Shown here: positions 32,878 through 40,867 of the stretch, piece by piece
Numbering within the stretch: position 1 is the first letter of the stretch
How the letters are laid out: the number at the start of each line of letters is the position of its first letter
Assembly (NCBI GenBank): GCA_029227635.1
Contig: JAQYAH010000020.1
Location: forward strand, 1 to 43,634
Source: Clostridiales bacterium
GTDB taxonomy: Bacteria > Bacillota > Clostridia > Lachnospirales > Lachnospiraceae
Reading direction: 5' to 3'
DNA: 43,634 nucleotides
Made by a program: the position numbers and the translations under genes
The notes under the pieces: generated by a model
Seen by the model: the letters and a program-made list of their open reading frames with translations, nothing else
What the model was told of the DNA's origin: nothing
Database searches by the model: none

Positions 32878-32971
32878 TGTTTTTTGTCTCATGTCCCGTG
32901 TATTTGAAGTTGGGGTATGATGTTAGAATTGGAATAAGGGCTTGGCAACTTAGTGTTGTCAGGCCTTTTTG
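32878..32971 (+). ncRNA. Candidate cis-regulatory RNA (leader 1) with terminator
   Basis: Shared with leader 2 (40868-40967): GTCTC (32886-32890), the stem TCATGTCCC / GGGGTATGA (32889-32897 with 32912-32920), GTGTATxTGA in its loop (32898-32907), then TGGA-TAAGG-nn-TTGGCAACTT (32930-32951). The last block forms the left arm of an intrinsic terminator. The stem sequence differs between leaders but pairing is kept. It lies in the 332-base gap before the deaminase-like gene. The ligand is unknown, and I could not match it to a known riboswitch class. Confidence 0.6.
32939..32971 (+). terminator. Intrinsic terminator inside leader 1
   Basis: GGCTTGGCAAC (32939-32949) pairs with GTTGTCAGGCC (32955-32965; two G-U pairs), loop of 5, then TTTTTG. 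It is downstream of a consensus promoter and upstream of the gene, so it is probably conditional. Confidence 0.8.
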
Positions 32972-32975
32972 TATA

Positions 32976-33063
32976 AGTGACGAGTAGGGGCGGGTTGACC
33001 ACCCCGTACCTTGGAGACTGCATACAAGCTCAGAACGTGCTCATAGGGCACTTCAGATAATTT
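32976..33063 (+). repeat. Structured dispersed element, copy 3 (diverged)
   Basis: AGTGACGAG start, a rebuilt first stem (GTAGGGG / CCCCGTAC with one bulge, 11-base loop), then GCATACAAGCTCAGAACGTGC and hairpin GTGCTC-ata-GGGCAC. The second half is close to copies 1 and 2, while the first stem has changed on both arms. It lies directly after the leader 1 terminator and before the ATCGGT/ACCGAT hairpin (33089-33103) and ribosome binding site of the next gene. Confidence 0.6.
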
Positions 33064-33146
33064 ATATGATGGAATTGTTTTTACGATCGGTGATACCGAT
33101 GTTATAAATGAGAGCCGGATAAAACAACTGTTATGGAGGATTTGGA

Positions 33147-34553
33147 ATGGATCTGATTTTAAGAAACGGTGTAATTGTAACAGTAAACAAAGGTAGAGAG
33201 ATCTTCTACGACGGAGCAATGGCTGTGGATAAGGGCCGAATCGTAGAAGTGGGTCACGAGTCGGAAGTGATGGCCAAGTATACTGAGGCTGACAGAGTTA
33301 TTGATCTCGAGGGCAAGGCAGTATTCCCCGGACTCATTAATACTCACAATCATCTTTTCCAGACACTGCTCAAGGGTCTTGGAGATGACATGGTTCTCAG
33401 CGACTGGCTCTCAACCATGACTTTCCCTGCTGCTTCCCATCTGGAGCCGGAGGATACATACTACGGTGCAATGCTTGGATGCATGGAAGGAATCCGAAGC
33501 GGTATGACCACTCAGCTGGATTACATGTATCCCCACCCTATTGAAGGACTCAGCGACGGCGTGTTGAAGGCATTCAAGGATCTTAAGATCAGAGGTATCT
33601 TTGGCCGCGGATGTATGAATGACGGCCTTCAGTTCGGTGTTTGCCCGGCGATCACCCAGACAAGACAGCAGGTTGAGAAAGATCTGGTTCGCCTTTTTGA
33701 CACATATCACAATACCGAGAACGATCGTATCAAGGTTTGGGTAGCACCCGCAGCTCTCTGGTCAAATTCAGAGGATATGCTCAAGATGCTTTGGGATGTG
33801 ACTAATTCTTATAAATCCGGATTTACCTGCCATGTGTCCGAGACTCCTTTTGACAGAGAGTCCACAATGAAGCTTCACGGCGCAGCAGGTACTGATCTTC
33901 TTGAGAAATATGGCATCCTTGGACCTAATGTCCTCATGGTTCACTGTGTATACCTCAACCAGAAGGATATCAGAAGATCCAAGTACTACGATCTCAAGGT
34001 ATCTCACAATGTAGTCAGCAATATGTACTTGTCCTCAGGTGTTGCTCCCATTCCTGCACTCCTCAATGCCGGAGTTACCTGCTCCCTCGGTGTGGACGGC
34101 GCGGCAAGCAACAATGGTCAGGATATGCTGGAGCTCATGAAGTCAACCGCTCTTCTTCAGAAGGTATCAACTCTCGATCCTACAATCATCACAGCAGAGA
34201 AGGTTCTCGAGCTTGCTACTATCGACGGTGCAAGAGCAGTTGGACTTGAGGATGAGATCGGATCCCTTGAGAAGGGTAAGAAAGCCGACTTCTTTATTTT
34301 CAATCCTTACAGAAATCCCAAGGCTGTACCTATGCACAACCCTGTATCAACACTCGTATACTCTTCAACAATGGAGAATATCGAGAGCGTTGCGGTTGAT
34401 GGCAACTTTATCCTTGAGAATGGCAAGTTTACCGTTGTGGATAACGAGGAGAAAGTCCTCAGAGAAGCTTACAGATGCGCAGACAATCTTTGCAAGCGCG
34501 GAGATATCAAGAACAGAGGAGAGGGTCATCCCTGGAGAAGCATCGCTTTCTAG
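33147..34553 (+). CDS. Amidohydrolase, guanine/8-oxoguanine deaminase-like
   Basis: A 468-residue member of the amidohydrolase superfamily related to guanine deaminase, 8-oxoguanine deaminase and atrazine hydrolases. Metal ligands are HNH in NTHNHLFQTLLKGLGDD (residue about 65), CHVSETPFDRE (about 225), MVHCVYL (about 258) and LGVDGAASNNGQD (about 315). It would remove an exocyclic amino group from a purine or triazine-like ring. It is not SsnA, whose sequence differs although the position in the cluster is similar. GGAGG precedes the ATG. Expression is probably controlled by leader 1. Confidence 0.82.
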   Translation: MDLILRNGVIVTVNKGREIFYDGAMAVDKGRIVEVGHESEVMAKYTEADRVIDLEGKAVFPGLINTHNHLFQTLLKGLGDDMVLSDWLSTMTFPAASHLEPEDTYYGAMLGCMEGIRSGMTTQLDYMYPHPIEGLSDGVLKAFKDLKIRGIFGRGCMNDGLQFGVCPAITQTRQQVEKDLVRLFDTYHNTENDRIKVWVAPAALWSNSEDMLKMLWDVTNSYKSGFTCHVSETPFDRESTMKLHGAAGTDLLEKYGILGPNVLMVHCVYLNQKDIRRSKYYDLKVSHNVVSNMYLSSGVAPIPALLNAGVTCSLGVDGAASNNGQDMLELMKSTALLQKVSTLDPTIITAEKVLELATIDGARAVGLEDEIGSLEKGKKADFFIFNPYRNPKAVPMHNPVSTLVYSSTMENIESVAVDGNFILENGKFTVVDNEEKVLREAYRCADNLCKRGDIKNRGEGHPWRSIAF

Positions 34554-34601
34554 GAACCTCTTTTGCAAGCATAAAACAATTGGAATGGAAAGGAACCAGT
34601 T

Positions 34602-35072
34602 ATGGCAGAAATTAAGTTTACACTCAATGGAGTAGAGCGCACCCTTGATGTGGGTCCCAAGATGACTTTGCTTAGAATCCTTCGTGAAGTTTATCACCTC
34701 ACAGGTACCAAATGTGGATGTGCAATGGGTGCATGCGGAACCTGCACCGTAGTTATGAATGGTGAGGCGGTTCGTTCATGTCTCATCAACCCCAAGAAGC
34801 TTGACGGAGCAGATGTGCTTACAATCGAGGGCCTTGCCAAGGATGGAAAGCTTCATCCTATTCAGCAGGCATTTATCGATGCCGGTGCGGTTCAGTGCGG
34901 ATTCTGCACTCCCGGAATGATCATGGCAGCAAAGGCACTTCTTGACAAGAATCCCGATCCCTCAGAGGAGGAGGTTAGAAAATCTCTGGACAACAACCTT
35001 TGCAGATGTACAGGTTACCAGAAGATCGTAGAAGCTATCCTTCTTGCAGCAAAACGTATGAGGGAGGAGTAG
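34602..35072 (+). CDS. Molybdenum hydroxylase [2Fe-2S] subunit (XdhC/CoxS type)
   Basis: The small iron-sulfur subunit of a xanthine dehydrogenase-family enzyme, 156 residues. The plant-type cluster ligands are CGCAMGACGTC (residues about 38-48) plus a following cysteine near residue 60. The second, alpha-helical cluster site is CGFCTPG (about 100) and CRCTGY (about 135). All eight cysteines are present. It passes electrons from the molybdenum centre. It is 48 bases after the deaminase-like gene and 3 before the first large subunit. Confidence 0.93.
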   Translation: MAEIKFTLNGVERTLDVGPKMTLLRILREVYHLTGTKCGCAMGACGTCTVVMNGEAVRSCLINPKKLDGADVLTIEGLAKDGKLHPIQQAFIDAGAVQCGFCTPGMIMAAKALLDKNPDPSEEEVRKSLDNNLCRCTGYQKIVEAILLAAKRMREE

Positions 35073-35075
35073 GAT

Positions 35076-37343
35076 ATGGCTCACGATTTTCGAGAGATCG
35101 GTAAGTCCCGGCCTATAAGAGACGCAGAGCTTAAAGTTACCGGAAGAAAAGTCTATACCGATGACATGACTCTTCCCAACATGCTTTATGCAAAGGTTCT
35201 CTTCAGCCCGGTGGCCCACGCCAGGATCGTAAATATTGACACCTCAAAGGCTGAGGCACTCCCCGGTGTAAGGGCGGTGGCAACCTATAAGAATGTTTCT
35301 CAGGTTAAATACAACAGTGCGGTTCGTTTCATTGAGAACCAGCTTCCCGAAACGGAGAGGATCTTCGATGACACAGTTCGCTTTGTAGGCGACAGAGTGG
35401 CGGCTGTTGCAGCTGAGACCCTTGAGATCGCAGAAGCTGCTGTAAAGCTTATTGAAGTAGAGTATGAAGAACTCCCGGTTCTGATGGATGTGAGAGAGGC
35501 TGCTAAGCCTGATGCTTATCCTATCCATGAAGGCGGCAATATTGTTGGCTGCAACGAGGTCACAGCAGGAGATCTTGACAAGGGTTTTGCAGAAGCGGAC
35601 TATATCTTTGAGGATGACTTCCAGACCCAGTTTATTCATCAGGGAGCAATGGAGCCTCACGTTGCCATTGCAGACTGGAATTATGACGATAAGCTTACTA
35701 TAATCACTCCCAGCCAGGACACTTTCGGCAACAGAGTAGTATATGGAAGAATCTTCGGACTTCCCTACAACAAGATCCGAATTATTTCTCCTGCAATCGG
35801 AGGAGGTTTCGGCGGTAAGATCGAGGTGACTCTTGAGGTTGTGGCAGCGGCCCTCTCTAAGATGACCAGACGTCCCGTAAAACTTACCTACAACCGCAAG
35901 GAGACCATGCTTTCCACCAGGGTAAGACATGCTTCCGTAGGTCATTTTAAGGTGGGTGTCAAAAAGGACGGCCACTTCACAGCGGTTGATATCAACATGA
36001 TGACCAATACCGGAGCTTATGCTTCCAGCGCTTTGAATGTAAGCGGTGCTATGTCACATAAGGTGTTTAAGGTTTATAAGATTGCCAACATGCACTTTAA
36101 GAACAATCCGGTATATACAAACTCCGCTATTTCCGGTGCAATGAGAGGCTATGGTTCACCTCAGGCTTTCTTTGGCCTTGAGCGTATGTTCAACCGGGTA
36201 GCCAATGAGCTGGGAATCGATCAGGCGGAACTTCAGAGGATCAATCTTGTGGATCCCGATTCTCTGGATCCCTGCTTTTTCCATCCCTTAGGCAATCCTC
36301 AGCCTAAGGACTGCCTTGAGAAGGTGCTGAAGCTCATCAACTATGATGAAGCAGTTAAGGAGATGGAGGCTACCAAGAACGACAGATACAGAATCGGTGT
36401 AGGCGTTTCCACAGGCGTACATGGCAACAACTGCTTTGGTGCACACAGAGATGTAACCACACTGATGATTAAGATGAATGAGGATGGAACTGCGATCCTC
36501 TACACCGGATCTCACGATATGGGATGTGACACAGTAGGTACCCAGGTAGCAATCGTGTCAGAGGTACTTGGAATTCCCACTAACAAGATCGATGTAGTGG
36601 CAGCGGACTCCGACGTTTGTCTGTGGCACCTGGGTGACTTCTCCAGCAGAGGTACTTTTGTAGTTGGAATGGCGGCAAAGAATACCGCAGAGAAGATGAA
36701 GAAGCTCCTTCAGGAGCAGGCTTCAGAATTGCTCGAAGTGCCGGCAGAGGAGATCGATCTCTACGACGACAGAGCATGGTGGGAGAAGGATGAATCAAAG
36801 AACGTATCAATTGCGGACGTAATGCTTCACTGCCAGAGAGATCATGCTAGAGAGCTCTGCGTAAATGACTCCCAGCTTGCAGACAGGGGTCCTACATCCT
36901 ATGGTGTTCATGCTGCCAAGGTAAAAGTTGACATGGAGACCGGTGAAGTGGAAGTGCTGGATTACGCAGCTGTACATGATGCAGGGCACATCATCAATCC
37001 AATGGGTATTGAGGGACAGCTCCAGGGAGGAATCCACATGGGTCTTGGCTATGCCCTTACAGAAGAATTCAAGTACGATGAGAAGGGAAACCCTCAGACT
37101 ACAAACCTCAGAAAGTTCCATATTCTGAAGGCTTCAGAGATGCCGAGACTTCATCTTGGCTTTGCAGACAGTGAGGGAGAGCCCGGAGGTCCATACGGTG
37201 CTAAATCCATGGGTGAGAGCCCGGTAGTACCCGTTGCTCCTACTATCGTAAATGCAATCGTAAATGCCATCGGTGCGGAGATCAATTCGATCCCGGCAAC
37301 ACCGGATAAAGTACTTGCAGCTATCAAAAGCAAAAGCAAATAG
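35076..37343 (+). CDS. Xanthine dehydrogenase-family molybdenum-binding subunit 1
   Basis: A catalytic large subunit of 755 residues that hydroxylates an N-heterocycle at a Moco site. Visible features: QFIHQGAMEPH (about 185), the Moco contact GGGFGGK (about 245), AMRGYGSPQAFFGLE (about 355), and the catalytic glutamate in GAKSMGESPVVP near the C-terminus. It contains no Fe-S or FAD domain, so it depends on the neighbouring small subunit and another flavoprotein. Selenium-dependent purine hydroxylases belong to this family, and the adjacent sel genes make a selenium cofactor plausible but not shown. No in-frame TGA is present. Confidence 0.92.
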   Translation: MAHDFREIGKSRPIRDAELKVTGRKVYTDDMTLPNMLYAKVLFSPVAHARIVNIDTSKAEALPGVRAVATYKNVSQVKYNSAVRFIENQLPETERIFDDTVRFVGDRVAAVAAETLEIAEAAVKLIEVEYEELPVLMDVREAAKPDAYPIHEGGNIVGCNEVTAGDLDKGFAEADYIFEDDFQTQFIHQGAMEPHVAIADWNYDDKLTIITPSQDTFGNRVVYGRIFGLPYNKIRIISPAIGGGFGGKIEVTLEVVAAALSKMTRRPVKLTYNRKETMLSTRVRHASVGHFKVGVKKDGHFTAVDINMMTNTGAYASSALNVSGAMSHKVFKVYKIANMHFKNNPVYTNSAISGAMRGYGSPQAFFGLERMFNRVANELGIDQAELQRINLVDPDSLDPCFFHPLGNPQPKDCLEKVLKLINYDEAVKEMEATKNDRYRIGVGVSTGVHGNNCFGAHRDVTTLMIKMNEDGTAILYTGSHDMGCDTVGTQVAIVSEVLGIPTNKIDVVAADSDVCLWHLGDFSSRGTFVVGMAAKNTAEKMKKLLQEQASELLEVPAEEIDLYDDRAWWEKDESKNVSIADVMLHCQRDHARELCVNDSQLADRGPTSYGVHAAKVKVDMETGEVEVLDYAAVHDAGHIINPMGIEGQLQGGIHMGLGYALTEEFKYDEKGNPQTTNLRKFHILKASEMPRLHLGFADSEGEPGGPYGAKSMGESPVVPVAPTIVNAIVNAIGAEINSIPATPDKVLAAIKSKSK

Positions 37344-37357
37344 GGAGGATTACAGCT

Positions 37358-37993
37358 ATGGTAAAAATTCTTGGTATTAACGGAAGCCCCAGATCAAAAT
37401 CCTGTTCTGCGGCGTTAAAGGCAGCTCTTGCAGCAGCAGAAGCTACCGGAGATGTGGAAGTTGAACTTGTTGAGCTCAGAGGCAAGAAAATCAATCCCTG
37501 CATGCACTGCAACAAGTGCCTGAGAGATGATTCTGACAGATGTACAGTATTCCATGATGATATGGATGAGATATACGATAAGGTATTCAACGCAGATGCG
37601 TTCCTCATCATGTGCCCTGTTTATGACATGAATATTACACCTCAGCTGGCTCAGTTCATGAGCCGTTTCCGCTCATCCTGGAAGAAGAGTGCGGCAGATC
37701 CCTATTTCTTCACCCGCAAGATTGGTGCGGCTATGTCCGTTGGCGGAACCAGAAACGGTGGACAGGAAGGCGTTATTCACTGTATTCACAACTGGTACTC
37801 CACTCACGGCATTAACATCTGTACCGGCGGTGGCTCAACCTATGCCGGAGCATCATTCTGGAATCCCGGCGACGGTTCCGGAACAATGGATGACGAATTT
37901 GGCATGAACAACGCGGTACAGTTAGGCAAAAAGATCGCTGTTATGGCTAAAGTCCTTAAGAGCGGCGATTGGGACGAAGAAGCCCTTAAGTAA
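37358..37993 (+). CDS. Flavodoxin-like NAD(P)H-dependent FMN reductase
   Basis: A 211-residue flavodoxin-fold protein. The FMN phosphate loop is GINGSPRSKSCS (residues 5-16). A cysteine-rich segment CMHCNKCLRDDSDRC (about 48-62) follows, as in iron-sulfur or redox flavoproteins of anaerobes, then MCPVYDMNITPQLAQFMSR. It lies between the two molybdenum subunits with 14 and 28 bases on its sides, where clusters of this kind would normally carry a CoxM-type FAD subunit. It may be the electron outlet of the hydroxylases. The cysteine set could bind an Fe-S cluster or form disulfides. Confidence 0.85.
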   Translation: MVKILGINGSPRSKSCSAALKAALAAAEATGDVEVELVELRGKKINPCMHCNKCLRDDSDRCTVFHDDMDEIYDKVFNADAFLIMCPVYDMNITPQLAQFMSRFRSSWKKSAADPYFFTRKIGAAMSVGGTRNGGQEGVIHCIHNWYSTHGINICTGGGSTYAGASFWNPGDGSGTMDDEFGMNNAVQLGKKIAVMAKVLKSGDWDEEALK

Positions 37994-38021
37994 TATTTGC
38001 AGTTAATGGAATGGAGATAAT

Positions 38022-40301
38022 ATGGCAGACAACAGATTTCCTTATGACGAACCCGTAAATGGGGTAGTTTGCAAGACAACACCTGTGTTCGATGCTGCAC
38101 TTAAGGTAACCGGACAGATGAAGTATGTGGATGATTTTTATCTTCCCAACATGCTTTATGCCAAGTTCCTGGGAAGCCCTTATCCTCATGCAAACATTAT
38201 TTCAATCGATACATCTGAGGCGGAGGCTCTTCCCGGAGTCGCTGCGGTAGTGACCTATAAAGATGCTCCCGATGTCGTTTATAACGGCAACGGCGAGGAC
38301 AGAAATGAGTTCCCCTCAGAGAGAGTTTTTGACCGCCGATTGAGATTCATCGGGGATAAAGTGGCTGCGGTTGCAGCTGAGACTGCAGAAATTGCAGAGG
38401 AAGCATTAAAGCTCATCAAGGTGGAATATGAGCAGCTTCCTTTCTATCTTGACCCCGAAGAAGCTATGGCTGAAGGAGCCTTTAAGATCCATGAGAACGG
38501 CAATATTCCCATGGAAGTCAATCTTGGAATCGGAGACGTGGATGAGGCTTTTAAGGAGGCTTATAAGATCTATGAGCGGACTTACAAGCTCCCTGCGGTT
38601 TATCATGCGCAGCTGGAGCCCCACGGATGTGTGGCGGAGTATGGATATGACGGAAAGCTTACAATAACAACACCCACTCAGGATGCATTCGGAATGAGAG
38701 AGAACCTTCACCGGATCTTTGGCATTCCTATGAATAAGCTAAGAGTAGTTAATCCCGGTATCGGCGGAGCCTTCGGCTCAAAGATCGACCTCATTGTAGA
38801 ACCTATGGCGGCAATGCTTGCCATGAAGACTTATCGTCCGGTAAAAATGATCTTTAGCAGAAGAGAGGATATGGTTTCCGGCCGTACTCGTCACGGAATG
38901 AAGGTTACCAATAAGATCGGTATCGACAAGGAAGGTCACGTTATTGCTCTGGATGTGAAGGCAATCAGCAACGCCGGAGCTCACACTACCTGTACCATGA
39001 GTGTTATGTGGGCAATGGGCGGAAAGATCTTCCGAAACCTGAAATGTCAGAACATCCGGTTCAAGGGTATTCCTGTATACACAAATACCCTCCCTGCGGC
39101 AGCTATGAGAGGTTTCGGCTCTCCTCAGGCTTTCTTTGGGGAACAGGTAATGTTCAACCTTATTGCTAAAGACCTTGGAATGACACTTCCTGAATTCCAG
39201 CTCCTCAACCTGGTAGATCCCTACAGCGTCGACGCTTGCAGCGGAGACTGCAACGGTAATGTAAGGGTTAAGGACTGTCTCCGCAAAGCGATGGAGCTTA
39301 TGGACTACGATGCAGCCATCAAAGAACAGGAAGAGAGCAAGAAATCGGGTTCCAGATATCGTATCGGTGTCGGCATTGGCGTGGGCAACCACGGAAGCAG
39401 CCTTTATGGCATCATGCCGGACACAACTGCGGCGAGCATCAAGGTAAACGAGGATGCAACCTGTACTCTTATGACCGGTGTCAGTGACATGGGCAACGGT
39501 GCGGTTACCACCAGTATGATGGTGGTTGCAGAGACTCTTGGAATCAAGCTGGAGAATATAACCCCGGTATATGCAGACACAGAGACTACCATGTACGATG
39601 TGGGTCTTTACGCCAGCCGTGGTACCTATCTGGGTGCAAGTGCGGCACTTAAGGCAGCAAAGAAGGTCAGAGATATCCTTTCAGAGCAGGCCGGACTTCT
39701 GCTTGAGATTCCCGGAAGTGCCTTTACTTTCGGCAATGAGAGAGTAGTGAGTGTGGATGATCCCACTAAGTCTGCCTCAATTCAGGAGGTTGTGGATTAC
39801 TCAAGAAACAAATCGTACAAGGAAGTTGCGGCTTCAGAGACTTTCTCATCTATCGATGGACCTATGTGCTACGGTGTACATATGGTCAAAGTGGAAGTTG
39901 ACATGGAAACCGGAAGGGTACGTCCTCTCAAGTATGTATCCGTTCACGACGTAGGCAAAGCTATCAACCCCGGTAACCTTGAAGGTCAGCAGCACGGCGG
40001 TATGCAGATGGGTCTTGGCTATGCTCTTACGGAGGAAGTAAGACATAACGAGAAGGGTCAGGTTATGGATACGAACCTTAACAAGTACCACATTTTCAAG
40101 GCTACAGAGATGCCGGAGCTCATTACTTCCACAGTGGAAGAGATAGAGAGCTCAGGCCCCTTCGGTGCCAAGAGTATCGGCGAGAACGCGGTAGTTCCTT
40201 CTGCTCCTGCAGTAGCTAATGCTGTGGTCAATGCCATCGATAAAGAGATCGATCAGATTCCTCTCACTCCGGAGAGAATTCTCAAATATATCAACGCATA
40301 G
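38022..40301 (+). CDS. Xanthine dehydrogenase-family molybdenum-binding subunit 2
   Basis: A 759-residue paralogue of subunit 1, similar throughout from the first residues (ALKVTGQMKYVDDFYLPNML) to the C-terminal Glu motif GAKSIGENAVVPSAP. Differences include GGAFGSK in place of GGGFGGK at the Moco contact and AMRGFGSPQAFFGEQ. It probably handles a second substrate or position while sharing the single Fe-S subunit. A strong terminator follows it, so it ends the hydroxylase operon. Confidence 0.92.
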   Translation: MADNRFPYDEPVNGVVCKTTPVFDAALKVTGQMKYVDDFYLPNMLYAKFLGSPYPHANIISIDTSEAEALPGVAAVVTYKDAPDVVYNGNGEDRNEFPSERVFDRRLRFIGDKVAAVAAETAEIAEEALKLIKVEYEQLPFYLDPEEAMAEGAFKIHENGNIPMEVNLGIGDVDEAFKEAYKIYERTYKLPAVYHAQLEPHGCVAEYGYDGKLTITTPTQDAFGMRENLHRIFGIPMNKLRVVNPGIGGAFGSKIDLIVEPMAAMLAMKTYRPVKMIFSRREDMVSGRTRHGMKVTNKIGIDKEGHVIALDVKAISNAGAHTTCTMSVMWAMGGKIFRNLKCQNIRFKGIPVYTNTLPAAAMRGFGSPQAFFGEQVMFNLIAKDLGMTLPEFQLLNLVDPYSVDACSGDCNGNVRVKDCLRKAMELMDYDAAIKEQEESKKSGSRYRIGVGIGVGNHGSSLYGIMPDTTAASIKVNEDATCTLMTGVSDMGNGAVTTSMMVVAETLGIKLENITPVYADTETTMYDVGLYASRGTYLGASAALKAAKKVRDILSEQAGLLLEIPGSAFTFGNERVVSVDDPTKSASIQEVVDYSRNKSYKEVAASETFSSIDGPMCYGVHMVKVEVDMETGRVRPLKYVSVHDVGKAINPGNLEGQQHGGMQMGLGYALTEEVRHNEKGQVMDTNLNKYHIFKATEMPELITSTVEEIESSGPFGAKSIGENAVVPSAPAVANAVVNAIDKEIDQIPLTPERILKYINA

Positions 40302-40307
40302 ATTTCG

Positions 40308-40340
40308 ATGCCCCCATGGAAGCATGGGGGCATTTTTCTT
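40308..40340 (+). terminator. Terminator of the molybdenum hydroxylase operon
   Basis: ATGCCCCCATG (40308-40318) pairs with CATGGGGGCAT (40323-40333), loop GAAG, then TTTTCTTTT. Confidence 0.95.
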
Positions 40341-40389
40341 TTGTATAATCCCAACAATATTGTGTAATATTTTCATAAAAATCTGACAA

Positions 40390-40599
40390 AAATCAACCGA
40401 GACGGATTACTCTGAGGTCAGTATAGCAGTTATTCTGGCTGGCTCTATCAGCGATAATGGCTGGAATGCCGCTGGTTACAATGCCTTCAAGGAGATCGCC
40501 GACAAGTATGGATGTTAGTTTGCTTACACCGAGAATGAAGCTGTGTCAGACGTTGAAGAATTCGTTGCGGGCTGTGGGGACGGATCAATAACTTACTAG
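40390..40599 (+). pseudogene. Decayed, internally deleted copy of the BMP lipoprotein gene
   Basis: Reads STETDYSEVSIAVILAG, then SISDNGWNAAGYNAFKEIAD, a TAG stop at 40513-40521 region (KYGC-stop), FAYTENEAVSDVEE and then directly FVAGCGDGSITY-stop. The first part matches residues about 38-95 of the intact lipoprotein at 41053, the last part its final 12 residues. About 675 bases are missing between two GTTGAAGAAT repeats that flank the lost segment in the intact gene. The signal peptide and promoter are also gone. Confidence 0.85.
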
Positions 40600-40635
40600 A
40601 ATAATCACATATATACCGTAGCCTTTGCTCATGTT

Positions 40636-40668
40636 CCGGGAGGCCTGTCTAAGACAGTAACCTCCCGG
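40636..40668 (+). repeat. Hairpin after the pseudogene
   Basis: CCGGGAGG (40636-40643) pairs with CCTCCCGG (40661-40668), with an inner CTGTCT/AGACAG stem. No T-tract. It lies 37 bases after the pseudogene stop, the same place as the hairpin (42108-42134) after the intact gene, so it is probably a relic of that processing or attenuation stem. The remaining gap to 40820 shows nothing recognisable. Confidence 0.6.
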
Positions 40669-40822
40669 CATTGACAGCCGTTGAAGTACTATTCATTGAA
40701 TGAACAGCCTGTCTGTCACATGCCATTTGTTGAAAATAAAATTAATTTTGGGAAAACTCCACAAACTGACAAATTAACTTCGTGAGAATTTTACAAAAAT
40801 GAGCAATTATACAAATGAAAGC

Positions 40823-40851
40823 TTGATTTTTCCGGTATTTGCTTGTAAGAT
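40823..40851 (+). promoter_or_regulatory. Promoter of leader 2
   Basis: TTGATT (40823-40828), 17 bases, TAAGAT (40846-40851). The distance from the -10 box to GTCTC is 25 bases, against 27 in leader 1. Confidence 0.55.
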
Positions 40852-40867
40852 TTGACTAAGCTGAAAA

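Noticed and set aside
32831-32971. Leader 1 as a purine (guanine/adenine) riboswitch
   Set aside because: The three-way-junction layout with paired P2/P3 loops and the conserved junction bases of that class could not be found.
33147-34553. Naming the amidohydrolase ssnA from cluster position
   Set aside because: Its metal-site and flanking sequences resemble guanine/8-oxoguanine deaminase and atrazine hydrolase relatives, not SsnA.
34602-40301. Selenoproteins encoded by in-frame UGA in the molybdenum hydroxylase genes
   Set aside because: All three subunits read through without an internal TGA. Any selenium would be in the cofactor, not as selenocysteine.
40636-40668. Strong hairpin as a Rho-independent terminator
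   Set aside because: No T-tract on either strand. Kept as a hairpin relic instead.
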